DNA of 64,000 nt from Achromobacter sp. MYb9 (GCF_002975275.1 NZ_PCOQ01000016.1:1-64000); one strand, 5' to 3'; positions 34,307 to 43,667 are shown, numbered from the stretch's first letter. The notes: generated by a model not told the origin, from the letters alone. A program made the numbers and translations.

Positions 34307-36049
34307 ATGTACGTGTATGACCCCGTCGACCAGCAGCTTGTCGAGCAGCGTGTGGCGCAGTTCGCCGATCAGACGCGCCGCTTCCTCGACGGCCAGCTTA
34401 CCGAAGATGAATTCCGCGTTCTGCGCCTGCAGAACGGCCTGTACATCCAACGCCACGCGCCCATGCTGCGCGTGGCCATCCCCTACGGCATGCTGGCGTC
34501 GCGCCAACTGCGTACCCTGGCGCACATCGCGCGCAAGTGGGACCGCGGCTATGGCCACTTCAGCACCCGCCAGAACATCCAGTTCAACTGGCCCCGCCTG
34601 GAAGACGTGCCGGACATCCTGGCGGAACTCGCCACCGTCCAGATGCACGCCATCCAGACCAGCGGCAACTGCATCCGCAACACCACGACCGACCACTTCG
34701 CCGGTGTCGCGCCGGACGAACTCGTCGACCCGCTCGTCTGGTGCGAGATCATTCGCCAGTGGTCCACGCTGCACCCGGAATTCGCCTTCCTGCCACGCAA
34801 GTTCAAGATCGCCGTCAGCGGCGCCGTGCAAGACCGCGCGGCGGTCGGCGTGCACGACATCGGCCTGCAAGCCGTTGAACGCGACGGCAAGCTGGGCTTC
34901 CGCGTCTGGGTGGGCGGTGGCATGGGCCGCACGCCCATCGTCGGCAAACTGATCAACCCCTTCGTCGAATGGCAAGACCTGCTGACCTACATGCAGGCCG
35001 CGTTGCGGGTCTACAACCTGCACGGCCGCCGCGACAACAAGTACAAAGCGCGCATCAAGATCCTGGTCAAGGACCTGACGCCCGAGGTCTACGCAAAGCA
35101 GGTCGATGAACAATGGCAGCTCATCAAGGGCGGCCCCGACACCATCACCCAGGAATTCGTCGACAGCATCAAGGCCCGCTTCGTCTGGCCGCAATACGAC
35201 GCTGCCGCCGCCACCGACGCCGACAACACCGACGCGCTTGCCGCCGACGACAAGCGCTTTGCGCGCTGGCTGCGCACCAACGTGCACGCGCACAAAGTCG
35301 CGGGCTACGCCGCCGTCACCGTTTCGCTCAAGCCCACCGGCGTGCCGCCCGGCGACATCACCGCCGACCAGATGGACGCCGTGGCCGACCTGGCCGACGC
35401 CTATGGCTTCGGCGAACTGCGCGTCTCGCACGAGCAGAACCTGATCTTGGCCGACGTGCGCCGCGCGCAGTTGCACGAGCTTTGGCAGAAGCTGGAAGCG
35501 CTGAACCTGGCCACGCCCAACATCGGCCTGTTGACCAACATCATCGCCTGTCCGGGCGGGGACTTCTGCGCCCTGGCCAATGCGGTTTCCATCCCTGTCG
35601 CCGAAGCCATCCAGCGCCAATTCGACGACCTGGATTACCTGTTCGAGATCGGCGAACTGGACTTGAACATCTCGGGTTGCATCAATTCCTGTGGCCACCA
35701 CCATGTGGGGCACATCGGCATCCTGGGCGTCGATAAGGCGGGCGAAGAGTGGTATCAGGTCACGCTGGGGGGCCGCCAGAACGGCGCCGCCAAGCCCCTG
35801 CCCGACCTGGAATCCACGCGCGGCGGCGGTGCCGCCGTGGGCCGCATCATCGGCCCGTCGTTCGCCCGCGACCAGGTGCCCGGCGTGGTCGACCGCCTGA
35901 TCCGCACCTATCTGGGCCTGCGCGACAGCGAAATCGAACGCTTCATCGACGTGGTGGACCGCGTCGGCATCGACCCCTTCAAGCAGGACGTATACGCCGA
36001 TCCCGCCTTCGCCAAACCCGCACAAAGCGCCGAGCCCGCCCATGCCTGA
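34307..36049 (+). CDS. cysI: Sulfite reductase hemoprotein subunit (nitrite/sulfite reductase family)
   Basis: The 580-residue enzyme contains two ferredoxin-like half domains and two siroheme domains. The 4Fe-4S/siroheme ligands are in CPGGDFC and CINSCGHHHVGH. It reduces sulfite to sulfide for cysteine synthesis. ATG 34307 (MYVYDPVDQQ) matches the beta-proteobacterial CysI start; the longer in-frame start has no homology. The next gene overlaps by 8 bp. No cysD, cysN or cysH is present nearby. Confidence 0.92.
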   Translation: MYVYDPVDQQLVEQRVAQFADQTRRFLDGQLTEDEFRVLRLQNGLYIQRHAPMLRVAIPYGMLASRQLRTLAHIARKWDRGYGHFSTRQNIQFNWPRLEDVPDILAELATVQMHAIQTSGNCIRNTTTDHFAGVAPDELVDPLVWCEIIRQWSTLHPEFAFLPRKFKIAVSGAVQDRAAVGVHDIGLQAVERDGKLGFRVWVGGGMGRTPIVGKLINPFVEWQDLLTYMQAALRVYNLHGRRDNKYKARIKILVKDLTPEVYAKQVDEQWQLIKGGPDTITQEFVDSIKARFVWPQYDAAAATDADNTDALAADDKRFARWLRTNVHAHKVAGYAAVTVSLKPTGVPPGDITADQMDAVADLADAYGFGELRVSHEQNLILADVRRAQLHELWQKLEALNLATPNIGLLTNIIACPGGDFCALANAVSIPVAEAIQRQFDDLDYLFEIGELDLNISGCINSCGHHHVGHIGILGVDKAGEEWYQVTLGGRQNGAAKPLPDLESTRGGGAAVGRIIGPSFARDQVPGVVDRLIRTYLGLRDSEIERFIDVVDRVGIDPFKQDVYADPAFAKPAQSAEPAHA

Positions 36050-36587
36050 CCTGTACGCCCACGACGCTCCCGGCCCGCACCTGATCCTTGACGGCCGCCT
36101 GCAAGCCGACACGGCGCGGCCGTTCGTTCCCGAACCGGAAGTCGCCGCCGAAGGCCAGGTGCCCAGCGACGAACCCGGTTGGATCGTGCCCCTTTCTGTC
36201 TGGAAAGCCTCCCGCGCGACCTTGCGCCGCCATCGGCACCCCGTCGCCGTGCGACTGGAACCCGATGCCGACCTGCGCGAACTGGCCGAGCCCGACGGCA
36301 CGCTGGACCCCGCCGGCATCGCCTTCATCGCGGTGGACTTCCCCAACTACACCGACGGCCGAGGCTATTCGCTGGCCCAACTGCTGCGCACCCAGTACCA
36401 ATGGACGGGCGAACTGCGCGCGGTGGGCGACGTGATGATCGACACCATCCACTACCAGGCGCGCGTGGGCTTCAACAGCTTCCTGGTCAAGGCCGGGCAC
36501 GACCCGAAGAAGGCGCTGGACGCGTTCAACACCTTCACCGTGCACTACCAGAAGACGTACCGGGCGCCGCCCCCGGCAGCCGCCTGA
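36042..36587 (+). CDS. DUF934 protein, sulfite-reductase-associated
   Basis: The 181-residue protein belongs to DUF934, almost always encoded directly after cysI in beta- and some alpha-proteobacteria. Typical segments are IAVDFPNYTDGRGYSLAQLLR and GELRAVGDVMIDTIHYQARVGFNSF. It overlaps cysI by 8 bp, so co-translation is likely. It is assumed to assist sulfite reduction, for example in electron delivery. Its 3' end overlaps the convergent IclR gene by 53 bp. Confidence 0.88.
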   Translation: MPDLYAHDAPGPHLILDGRLQADTARPFVPEPEVAAEGQVPSDEPGWIVPLSVWKASRATLRRHRHPVAVRLEPDADLRELAEPDGTLDPAGIAFIAVDFPNYTDGRGYSLAQLLRTQYQWTGELRAVGDVMIDTIHYQARVGFNSFLVKAGHDPKKALDAFNTFTVHYQKTYRAPPPAAA

Positions 36588-37341
36588 CCTCGTCCTGCGC
36601 CAGCTGGCCGCGGATCAATTCCGCGATGCTGCGCTGGCGCGGCGCCTGCATCCGGTCGATCAGGCTGGACACGCTGACCGCCAGGCGCGGGTAGCCGCCC
36701 GCGTCGCACAACGCCACGCCCACGCCCAGCACACCCGGCACCGCGGCGTTGCCCACCACCGACCAGCCCCGATCCCGCGTGTTCTCGACCAACCGCCGCA
36801 TCTGCACGCCGGTCATGCCGCCGTAGGCGCGCAGCGCCTGCTCGTTTTGCGCCACGACCTCATCGGCTTCGGCCGGCGGCAACGCCGCCAGCAGCGCCAG
36901 CCCCGCCGCCCCCACGCCCAGGGGTTGACGGTGCCCGACCGTCACCGCCAGCACCTGCACCGGGTAGTTGCCCACTTCGCGGTGCAGGCATAACGAATCG
37001 TTCGCCGCCCGGCAGATGAGGAACGCGGAATCGCCGGTCACATCGCTGATCTGGCGCAGCACCGGGCGCAGCCCGCGCACCGCCTGCGCGTGCGGATCGC
37101 CCGCCATCATCACGCCCAGTTCCGCGATGCGCCAACGCGGCGCCTCGGATTCGCGCAGCGCATATCCCTCCTCCACCAGCACATCCAGGTAGCGATAGGC
37201 GGTGGACCGCTGCATGCCCGCCGCCCGCGCAATGTCCACCACGTGCAGGCCCGCAGCCCCCGCCTGGCGCAATACGCCCAACACCCGCAAGCCGCGGCGC
37301 AGCACGACGGGTCCCGATGCTTCCAGATCCGGCTTGTTCAT
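36535..37341 (-). CDS. IclR-family transcriptional regulator
   Basis: The 268-residue protein has an IclR helix-turn-helix (LHVVDIARAAGMQRSTAYRYLDVLVEEGY) and effector domain. ATG 37341 (MNKPDLEASG) is preferred over the longer in-frame start. It is divergent from a Bug receptor/CoA-ligase/lyase/SDR operon, which it very likely controls. An inverted TATTTTGGAC/GTCCAAATA pair spans the intergenic region, one arm overlapping its own start codon. Confidence 0.88.
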   Translation of the reverse strand: MNKPDLEASGPVVLRRGLRVLGVLRQAGAAGLHVVDIARAAGMQRSTAYRYLDVLVEEGYALRESEAPRWRIAELGVMMAGDPHAQAVRGLRPVLRQISDVTGDSAFLICRAANDSLCLHREVGNYPVQVLAVTVGHRQPLGVGAAGLALLAALPPAEADEVVAQNEQALRAYGGMTGVQMRRLVENTRDRGWSVVGNAAVPGVLGVGVALCDAGGYPRLAVSVSSLIDRMQAPRQRSIAELIRGQLAQDEVRRLPGAAPGTSSGSAR

Positions 37342-37419
37342 ATTTTGGACACGTTGCGTTGATGACCGCCCTATCAAAGCCCAATATGAAATCGGGCAGA
37401 CAAAGATCTGTCCAAATAT
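37340..37419. promoter_or_regulatory. Candidate IclR operators
   Basis: ATATTTTGGAC (37340-37350) and GTCCAAATAT (37410-37419) are near-perfect inverted half sites on either side of the divergent promoter. A further related GAC-containing stretch (ATTAGACAAACAGGAC) follows. The left arm covers the regulator start, suggesting autorepression. Inferred from symmetry only. Confidence 0.4.
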
Positions 37420-37443
37420 TAGACAAACAGGACGGAGACAACA

Positions 37444-38433
37444 ATGAAGACACTTACCAGACGGCTGGCGGCCCTGGCGACGGCCCTGGGCGGCGCGCTG
37501 ACCCTCGGCGCCCCTGCCCTTGCGGCCAAGCCGTATCCCGAACGGCCCGTGACCCTTGTCGTGGGCTACGCCGCAGGCGGCGCCACCGACATCGTCGCCC
37601 GCCTGATGGCCAAGTCGCTGTCGGAAGCGCTGGGCCAGACGTTCGTGGTCGAAAACAAGACCGGCGCCAACAGCAACATCGGGGCGGAAATCGTGTCACG
37701 CGCCACGCCCGACGGCTACACGCTGTACATGGGGTCCATCGCCAACACGATCAACCGCACGTTGTACAGCCAGCTGAACTACGACTTCATCAAGGATTTC
37801 AAGCCCATCGGCCTGGTGGCGACCATCCCCAACATCCTGGTCGTCAACCCCAAGGTGCCGGTCAAGACCGTGCAGGAATACATCGCCTACGCCAAGCAGC
37901 ACCCCGGCAAGCTGACGTGCGCGTCGTCTGGCAGCGGCTCGTCCATCCACCTGTCGTGCGAACTGTTCAAGATGGAAACGGGCGCCGACATCCTGCATGT
38001 GCCGTACCGCGGCAGCGGCCCCGCCGTGGCCGACCTGCTGGGCGGCCAGGTGGATTCCATGTTCGACAACCTGCCATCGTCGCTGCCCCACGTGCAGGCC
38101 GGCAAGCTGCGCGCCATCGGCGTCACGTCGCCCCAGCGGCTGCCGTCCACGCCCGACGTGCCCACGCTGGCCGAATCCGGCTTGCCCGGCTTCGACGTGG
38201 AATCGTGGTTTGGCCTGGTCGCGCCCGCCGGCACGCCCGCGCCTGTCATCGCGCGCCTGAACGAAGCGCTGAACCAGGCGCTGGCCAGCCCCGCGCTGCA
38301 GGCCTCCTATCAACAGTCCGGCTTCTATGCGCCCGCCCAGCCCAATACGCCCGAGACCTTCGCGAAAAAGATCGATAGCGAAATCGGCAAATGGGGCGCC
38401 GTCGTCAAACGCGCCGACCTCAAGGCCAACTAA
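37444..38433 (+). CDS. Tripartite tricarboxylate (Bug) substrate-binding protein
   Basis: The 329-residue periplasmic receptor has a signal peptide ending near ALAAKPYP and the Bug-family segments PVTLVVGYAAGGATDIVARLMA, the NIGAEIVSRATPDGYTL run and ILHVPYRGSGPAVADLLGGQV. Bug proteins bind carboxylates for TctAB-type transporters. No tctA or tctB is nearby, as is usual for these orphan receptors. It leads an operon with a CoA ligase and a citryl-CoA-lyase-like enzyme. Confidence 0.92.
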   Translation: MKTLTRRLAALATALGGALTLGAPALAAKPYPERPVTLVVGYAAGGATDIVARLMAKSLSEALGQTFVVENKTGANSNIGAEIVSRATPDGYTLYMGSIANTINRTLYSQLNYDFIKDFKPIGLVATIPNILVVNPKVPVKTVQEYIAYAKQHPGKLTCASSGSGSSIHLSCELFKMETGADILHVPYRGSGPAVADLLGGQVDSMFDNLPSSLPHVQAGKLRAIGVTSPQRLPSTPDVPTLAESGLPGFDVESWFGLVAPAGTPAPVIARLNEALNQALASPALQASYQQSGFYAPAQPNTPETFAKKIDSEIGKWGAVVKRADLKAN

Positions 38434-38459
38434 GGCCCGCCAATACCCAAGGAGCACAG

Positions 38460-39998
38460 GTGTACCCGATCGATTTCTTTTTCCGCGCGGCCGAGCAGTA
38501 TCCCGAACGCGTCGCGCTGGACGGCCCCGAAGGCGCCGTCACCTATGCGCAACTGGCGGCCGACACACGGGCGTTGGCGGCCGCGCTACAGCGCCTGGAT
38601 CCCGAGCCGCAGAGCCGGGTCGCCATCTGCGCCGGCAACTCGGCGCGGCATATCCTGGCGCTGCTGGCCGTGTTGGCCAGCGGCAAGGTCTGGGTGCCGC
38701 TCAACTATCGCAGCACCGCGCGCGAGATCGGCCGCATCCTGGATGCCACCGAACCTTCCATCGTCATCGTCGACCACGCCGGCGAGCCCTTGGCGCCGCC
38801 GTCGAACAGCGCCCGGATCAACCTGGAAGCCGGCCAGGCAAGCCCGCCGCGTGGCGGCAGCGAAGACGGCGGCGGCCTGCGCCTGGACGCGTTGCTGCGG
38901 GAATACGCCGGCCAGGAGCCGGTGCGCCACGCGCTGTCCCGCGACGCCACGCAAGCCATCAAATTCACGGGCGGCACCACGGGCCTGCCCAAGGGCGTGA
39001 TGCAGCCCTACCGCGCCTGGAACGCCGGCATCATCAACCAGATCGCCAGCTGGGCGCTGACCCGCGACGACCGCTACGTGGTGTCGGCCCCCATCACCCA
39101 CGGCACGGGCACCTATCTCTTGCCCGTGCTGGCCTGCGGCGGCGCGCACCTGCTGCTGGACACCGTCACCCCCGCGACCATCACGGCAGCATTTCGCGAG
39201 CGCGGCGGCACCTTGAGCTTCATGCCGCCCACGCTGATCTACATGATCATGGCGCAGGACGGCGTGTCGCGCGCGGACTTTCCCGCCCTGCGCAACCTGA
39301 TCTACGGCGGCGCGCCCATGCCACCCGAAAAGATCGATCGCGCACGCGACTTCTTCGGCCCCGTACTGGGCACCACCTACGGGCAGACCGAGGCGCCCCA
39401 GATCGCCACCGTGCTGCGCCCCGCCGACCTGGAGGCACCGCAGAACCGCGCCTCTGTCGGCCGCGCGACCTGGCTGTCGGACGTGGCCATCATGGGCCCC
39501 GACGGCGCGCTACTGCCGCGCGGCGAGATCGGCGAAGTCGTGGTGCAGGGCGACCTGACGATGACGGGTTATTGGCGCCTGCCGGAAAAGACCGCCGAAA
39601 CCCTGGTCGACGGCTGGCTGCATACCGGCGACACCGGCCTGATCGACGCGCGCGGCTACCTGTTCCTGAAGGACCGCCTGCGCGACGTCATCATCACCGG
39701 CGGTTTCAACGTCTATCCCGTGGATGTCGAGAACGCGCTGTCCTCGCACCCCGCCGTGTATGAATGCTCGGTCTTCGGGCTGCCGGACGACAAGTGGGGC
39801 GAAGCCGTCCACGCCGCCGTGCAGTTCCACCCCGGCGCGCAGGCGGACGCCGATGCGCTCAAGGCCCACGTGCGCGCCTTGCTGGGCCCGGTGGCCACGC
39901 CCAAGCAATTCCATATCCATGACAGCCTGCCACGCTCCAGCGTCGGCAAGGTCCTGAAAAACGCCGTGCGCGACGCCGCGCAAAAGGAGACGCCATGA
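38460..39998 (+). CDS. AMP-dependent acyl-CoA synthetase
   Basis: The 512-residue adenylate-forming ligase activates a carboxylic acid with ATP and CoA. Motifs are FTGGTTGLPKGV (P-loop), TTYGQTEAPQ, LHTGDTG and GGFNVYPVDVENALSSHP, and the catalytic Lys lies in SSVGKVLKN. The start is GTG 38460 with an AGGAG site. It overlaps the lyase-like gene by 4 bp. Its partner genes suggest the acid is a hydroxy-polycarboxylate delivered by the Bug receptor. Confidence 0.9.
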   Translation: MYPIDFFFRAAEQYPERVALDGPEGAVTYAQLAADTRALAAALQRLDPEPQSRVAICAGNSARHILALLAVLASGKVWVPLNYRSTAREIGRILDATEPSIVIVDHAGEPLAPPSNSARINLEAGQASPPRGGSEDGGGLRLDALLREYAGQEPVRHALSRDATQAIKFTGGTTGLPKGVMQPYRAWNAGIINQIASWALTRDDRYVVSAPITHGTGTYLLPVLACGGAHLLLDTVTPATITAAFRERGGTLSFMPPTLIYMIMAQDGVSRADFPALRNLIYGGAPMPPEKIDRARDFFGPVLGTTYGQTEAPQIATVLRPADLEAPQNRASVGRATWLSDVAIMGPDGALLPRGEIGEVVVQGDLTMTGYWRLPEKTAETLVDGWLHTGDTGLIDARGYLFLKDRLRDVIITGGFNVYPVDVENALSSHPAVYECSVFGLPDDKWGEAVHAAVQFHPGAQADADALKAHVRALLGPVATPKQFHIHDSLPRSSVGKVLKNAVRDAAQKETP

Positions 39999-40786
39999 AC
40001 ACGCCCGAAACCCGCCTTTGCGCCCATCACCTGACCGGGATGTCGTACCGCGACGTCGACCTGGTCGAAGACCTGATCGGCAAGAAGACCTTTACCGAAG
40101 TCATGATCATGCAAATCCTGGGCCGCGACGCGCGCCCGGTGGACATGCGCATCGTCGACGCCGTGCTGGTGACGCTGATGGAGCACGGCATGACGCCCAG
40201 CGCCATCGCCACGCGCCTGATCTACATGAGCGCGCCGGAAAACCTGCAAGGCGCGGTGGCCTCGGGCCTGATGGCGGTGGGCAGCCAGTTCGTCGGCACC
40301 ATGGAGAACTGCTCGCGGCTGCTGGACCGCATCAAGCAGGCGGCGGATGGCCGGACGGAAGCGCTGGCCATCGCGCGTGAATTCCGCGAACAGCGCCGCG
40401 CGTTGCCCGGCTTCGGGCACCACCTGCACAAGCCCGACGACCCGCGTTCGATCAAGCTGCTGGCGCTGGCCGAGGCCGAGCCGGACCTGGACGGCGCATC
40501 GGTGAAGGCCCTGCGTCTGCTGGCCGCGGCCGTGGACGAGACCTATGGCAAACACATCACCATCAACGCCACGGGCGCAGTGGCAGCGCTGCTTAGCGAG
40601 ATCGGCGTGCCGACCGACCTGATGCGCGGATTCGCCGTGATCTCGCGCGCGGCCGGGCTGGTGTCGCACGTGGCGGAAGAACAGCAGAGCCCGTCGGGCC
40701 GCTATATCTGGGAAACCATCGACCACGCCATCCCGTACGTGGGCAAGGGCAAGACCCATCAACAAGACGGCGGGGACTCCGCATGA
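39995..40786 (+). CDS. Citryl-CoA-lyase-like protein (citrate synthase superfamily)
   Basis: The 263-residue protein is a short citrate-synthase-fold enzyme, about 60 percent of normal citrate synthase length. It keeps the CoA/acid region LPGFGHHLHKPDDPRSIKLL and the C-terminal FAVISRAAGLVSHVAEE. The usual GPLHGGA segment with the catalytic His reads VGSQFVGT, and the usual NVDF segment with the catalytic Asp reads INATG. It therefore cannot use the standard His/Asp mechanism. Genes of this type are often labelled citryl-CoA lyase. Here it may cleave a citryl-CoA-like ester made by the upstream ligase. Confidence 0.75.
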   Translation: MNTPETRLCAHHLTGMSYRDVDLVEDLIGKKTFTEVMIMQILGRDARPVDMRIVDAVLVTLMEHGMTPSAIATRLIYMSAPENLQGAVASGLMAVGSQFVGTMENCSRLLDRIKQAADGRTEALAIAREFREQRRALPGFGHHLHKPDDPRSIKLLALAEAEPDLDGASVKALRLLAAAVDETYGKHITINATGAVAALLSEIGVPTDLMRGFAVISRAAGLVSHVAEEQQSPSGRYIWETIDHAIPYVGKGKTHQQDGGDSA

Positions 40787-41598
40787 CGGCCGCCGCCGCC
40801 GACACGCGCCTGGCGGGCAAGATCGCCCTGGTGGCCGGAGCCGGCGCGTCGGCCACCGGCTGGAGCATCGGCAAAGCCAGTTGCGTGACCCTGGCGCGGC
40901 AAGGCGCGGCCATCGTGGCGCTTGACGCCCATCTGGCCGCCGCGGAAGACGCCGCGCATGAAGTGGAGCAGGCGGGCGGCAGCGCCTTGCCGGTGCAGGC
41001 GGACGTGGCCGATCCCGACGCGATGCAGGCCGCGGTGGATGCCGCGCTGCGCCGCTACGGGCGCATCGACATCCTGCAAGCCAACGCCGGCATCGGCAAA
41101 GTGGGCGGACCGGAAGAGATCTCGCTGGAAGACTGGGACCGCATCCAGCAAGTGAACGTGACCAGCCTGCTCATCGCCACGCGCCTGCTGGCGCCCTTGA
41201 TGCGCGCGCAAGGCGGCGGCGCGATCGTCACGGTGTCGTCCATCGCGGGCATCCGGTACACCGGTTACCCGCACTTGGCCTACAGCGTCAGCAAGGCCGC
41301 CGTGATTCACTTCGCGCGCATGGCGGCCCAGCAATACGCCGCCGACGGCATCCGCGTGAACACCGTCATCCCGGGCTTGATCGATACGCCTCGCGTGGCG
41401 AAAAACGTGGCGCGGATGTTCGACCCGGACAACCTTCAGGCGGCCCTGGCCGCGCGCGACAAGCAGGTGCCGATGGGCCGGATGGGCACCCCCTGGGAGA
41501 TCGCGAAAGCGGTGGCGTTCCTGGCCTCGGACGAGGCGTCCTATATCACCGGCACGGAACTGCTCGTGGACGGCGGATTGACGGGCAAATACGCCTGA
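40783..41598 (+). CDS. SDR-family oxidoreductase
   Basis: The 271-residue short-chain dehydrogenase has an altered cofactor loop (VAGAGASATGWSIGKASC in place of TGxxxGIG), NAGIG, a Ser in TVSSIAGIRYTG and the YSVSK pair. It overlaps the lyase-like gene by 4 bp and closes the operon. It may process an oxo-acid released by the lyase or the incoming substrate. Confidence 0.85.
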   Translation: MTAAAADTRLAGKIALVAGAGASATGWSIGKASCVTLARQGAAIVALDAHLAAAEDAAHEVEQAGGSALPVQADVADPDAMQAAVDAALRRYGRIDILQANAGIGKVGGPEEISLEDWDRIQQVNVTSLLIATRLLAPLMRAQGGGAIVTVSSIAGIRYTGYPHLAYSVSKAAVIHFARMAAQQYAADGIRVNTVIPGLIDTPRVAKNVARMFDPDNLQAALAARDKQVPMGRMGTPWEIAKAVAFLASDEASYITGTELLVDGGLTGKYA

Positions 41599-41625
41599 CG
41601 GCCCCGCCGCCAGGCGCGGCGCCGC

Positions 41626-42420
41626 TTACCAGGAGGTGGAGTAGGCGCCGGGGAACTGCTTGGCCACGAACGCCTTCACTTCATCGGATTGGTACGCCTT
41701 GATGAACCGCGCGATGCGCGGATCGTTCTTGTTGTCTTCGCGCGCGGCGATCACCACCGCCGCGAACGGCGCGTCCTTGCTTTCCAGCGCCAGCGCATCC
41801 TTGGCGGGCGACAGGCCGGCCGGGATGGCGTAGGCCGAATTCACGGCGGCCGCGTCCACGTCGGACAGCGAATGTGGCAACTGCGCCGCTTCGATTTCGA
41901 TGAACTTCAGGTTCTTGGGATTTTCGACCACGTCGAACAGCGACGCCGTCACCGTCACGCCGTCCTTCAACTTGATCAGCTTGGCGGCCTGCAACACCAG
42001 CAACGCGCGGGCGCCGTTGGTCGGGTCGTTCGGAATCGCCACCTTGCCGCCCTGCGGCAGCGCATCCAGCGACTTCACGCGCTTGGAATAGATGCCCATC
42101 TGCTGCACCACGGCGGTCGCCACCGGCACCAGCTTGTAGCCGCGCGCCTTGTTCTGCGAATCCAGGAAAGGCTTGTGCTGGTAGATGTTCAGGTCCAGCT
42201 CCTTGGCGTCCAGCGCCGCGTTCGGCTGGATAAAGTCGCTGAACTCGATCAGCTTTACTTTCAGGCCGTCTTTGGCCGCCACCTGCTGCACCACTTCGCC
42301 GATCTGCGCATGCGGACCGACGGTCACGCCCACCTTCAGTTCGGCGTCCTGCGCCATGGCCGGGCCGGCGGCAATACTGATCAACGAGGCAAGAACGGCC
42401 AGGGAATGGCGAAGGCGCAT
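41626..42420 (-). CDS. metQ: MetQ/NlpA-family substrate-binding protein
   Basis: The 264-residue protein has a signal peptide (AAGPAMAQD) and the MetQ fold (LKVGVTVGPHAQIGEVVQ, VKLIEFSDFIQPNAAL, DLNIYQHKPFLDSQN, IPNDPTNGARALLVLQ). The family binds methionine or related compounds for MetNI. No lipobox Cys is visible after the signal peptide, unlike classical NlpA lipoproteins. MetN and MetI are absent nearby, so it may serve a transporter encoded elsewhere. Confidence 0.88.
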   Translation of the reverse strand: MRLRHSLAVLASLISIAAGPAMAQDAELKVGVTVGPHAQIGEVVQQVAAKDGLKVKLIEFSDFIQPNAALDAKELDLNIYQHKPFLDSQNKARGYKLVPVATAVVQQMGIYSKRVKSLDALPQGGKVAIPNDPTNGARALLVLQAAKLIKLKDGVTVTASLFDVVENPKNLKFIEIEAAQLPHSLSDVDAAAVNSAYAIPAGLSPAKDALALESKDAPFAAVVIAAREDNKNDPRIARFIKAYQSDEVKAFVAKQFPGAYSTSW

Positions 42421-42593
42421 GGTGGGGCTCTACGGAAAGAAAGAATGACCCGCGATTCTAGTGACGGCGCTTCAAAACCGGAAGCCATGAATATTCATAT
42501 TGATATGCCCAAAACCATATAAGGCGCACGGCCATGACAAGCCCGCGCCATGCGGACACAATAGCGGCTGCATTCATTCATCACGCCAACGCC

Positions 42594-43667
42594 ATGCCCA
42601 CGTCCAACGACCTCCACCCGCAGGCCCGCGCCCTGCTTGCCGATCACTATGCCGCCGTCGATGCGGACCTGCCCGCGTTGCTTGACCTGCTGTTCGCGCG
42701 CAGCGCCGGCGAAGACTGGCACAAGGCCGGCACCTTCAAGCATCACCTGCTGGGCGTGTACCGCACGCTGACGCTATGGGACCAGCCGCGCGAAGTGCGC
42801 CTGCTGGGCCTGTTCCACAGCGTCTACGGCAATGAATACGTGGACCTGACGCTGTTCGACCGCGAACGCGAGCGCTCTACCTTGCGCGACGTGCTGGGCA
42901 CGGAAGCTGAAGAATGGGTCAGCCTGTTCTGCGCGATGCCGCGCACGAAATTCGTGCAGGCGGTGCTGCAAGGCCAGGGCGCAGGCAACGACGGGATGAC
43001 GCTGGAAGGCGCCGACGGCCAGGTCTTCACCCTGACGCCGCGCCAGGTCGCCGCCTTCATCGTGGTGTCCGCCGCCGACATCGGCGAACAATGGCACAGC
43101 TGGCAGGACGAGATCTTCGCCGGCTATCCGCAGCAGCAGCGCCGTGACCTGAAGACGAACTGGGCGTCGTCGCTGTGGCCCGGCCCGTTGAAGCCGCCGT
43201 CGAACATCCTGTCGATGCTCTCGCACCTGCTGGCGCCGCTGCCGCGCATGCCCGCCGACACGGGCATCCCCGTGCCGCCCGCGTTCGACCAGTGCCGTGC
43301 CACGCTCAGCCCGCGCGACGAAGCCGCCGCCAGCGCGCTGTACTGGCAGGTCATCACGCGCATGCATCCGCTGACGGAAATGGACAGCGCCCGCCATCTG
43401 CTGGAAGCCGCGGTCGCGCACAATCCGTGGGTGGGCGAACCCCGGCTGCTGCTGGCGCAGCTGGCGCTGACGTCGGGGGATTTCGACGCGGCCGAGCAGC
43501 ATGCGGCCGCCGGCCTGGCGGCCTTGCAGGCATGGGGCACAGCGTGGGACAAGCGCATCGAATGGGCAGGCTGGATGGCCTGGGCCCGCATCGAACTGCA
43601 GAACGCCCGCGCGCGCCAATGGCCGGAAAACCTGGCGGCGCTGAACGGGCTGGGGCTGGTGCAGTGA
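42594..43667 (+). CDS. DUF6817-like protein with C-terminal helical repeats
   Basis: The protein of about 357 residues has an N-terminal His/Asp-rich domain with HHLLGVYRTLTLWDQPREVRLLGLFHSVYGNEYVDLTLF, which resembles the DUF6817 group. The C-terminal half has TPR-like helices (PRLLLAQLALTSGDFDAAEQHAAAGL). The start is uncertain: ATG 42594 or ATG 42534, neither with a good ribosome-binding site. Function is unknown. It stands alone between metQ and ubiX. Confidence 0.6.
   Translation: MPTSNDLHPQARALLADHYAAVDADLPALLDLLFARSAGEDWHKAGTFKHHLLGVYRTLTLWDQPREVRLLGLFHSVYGNEYVDLTLFDRERERSTLRDVLGTEAEEWVSLFCAMPRTKFVQAVLQGQGAGNDGMTLEGADGQVFTLTPRQVAAFIVVSAADIGEQWHSWQDEIFAGYPQQQRRDLKTNWASSLWPGPLKPPSNILSMLSHLLAPLPRMPADTGIPVPPAFDQCRATLSPRDEAAASALYWQVITRMHPLTEMDSARHLLEAAVAHNPWVGEPRLLLAQLALTSGDFDAAEQHAAAGLAALQAWGTAWDKRIEWAGWMAWARIELQNARARQWPENLAALNGLGLVQ

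Noticed and set aside
34292-36346. A 684-codon minus-strand open frame opposite cysI and DUF934
   Set aside because: Antisense shadow of clearly identified genes, with no recognisable domain.
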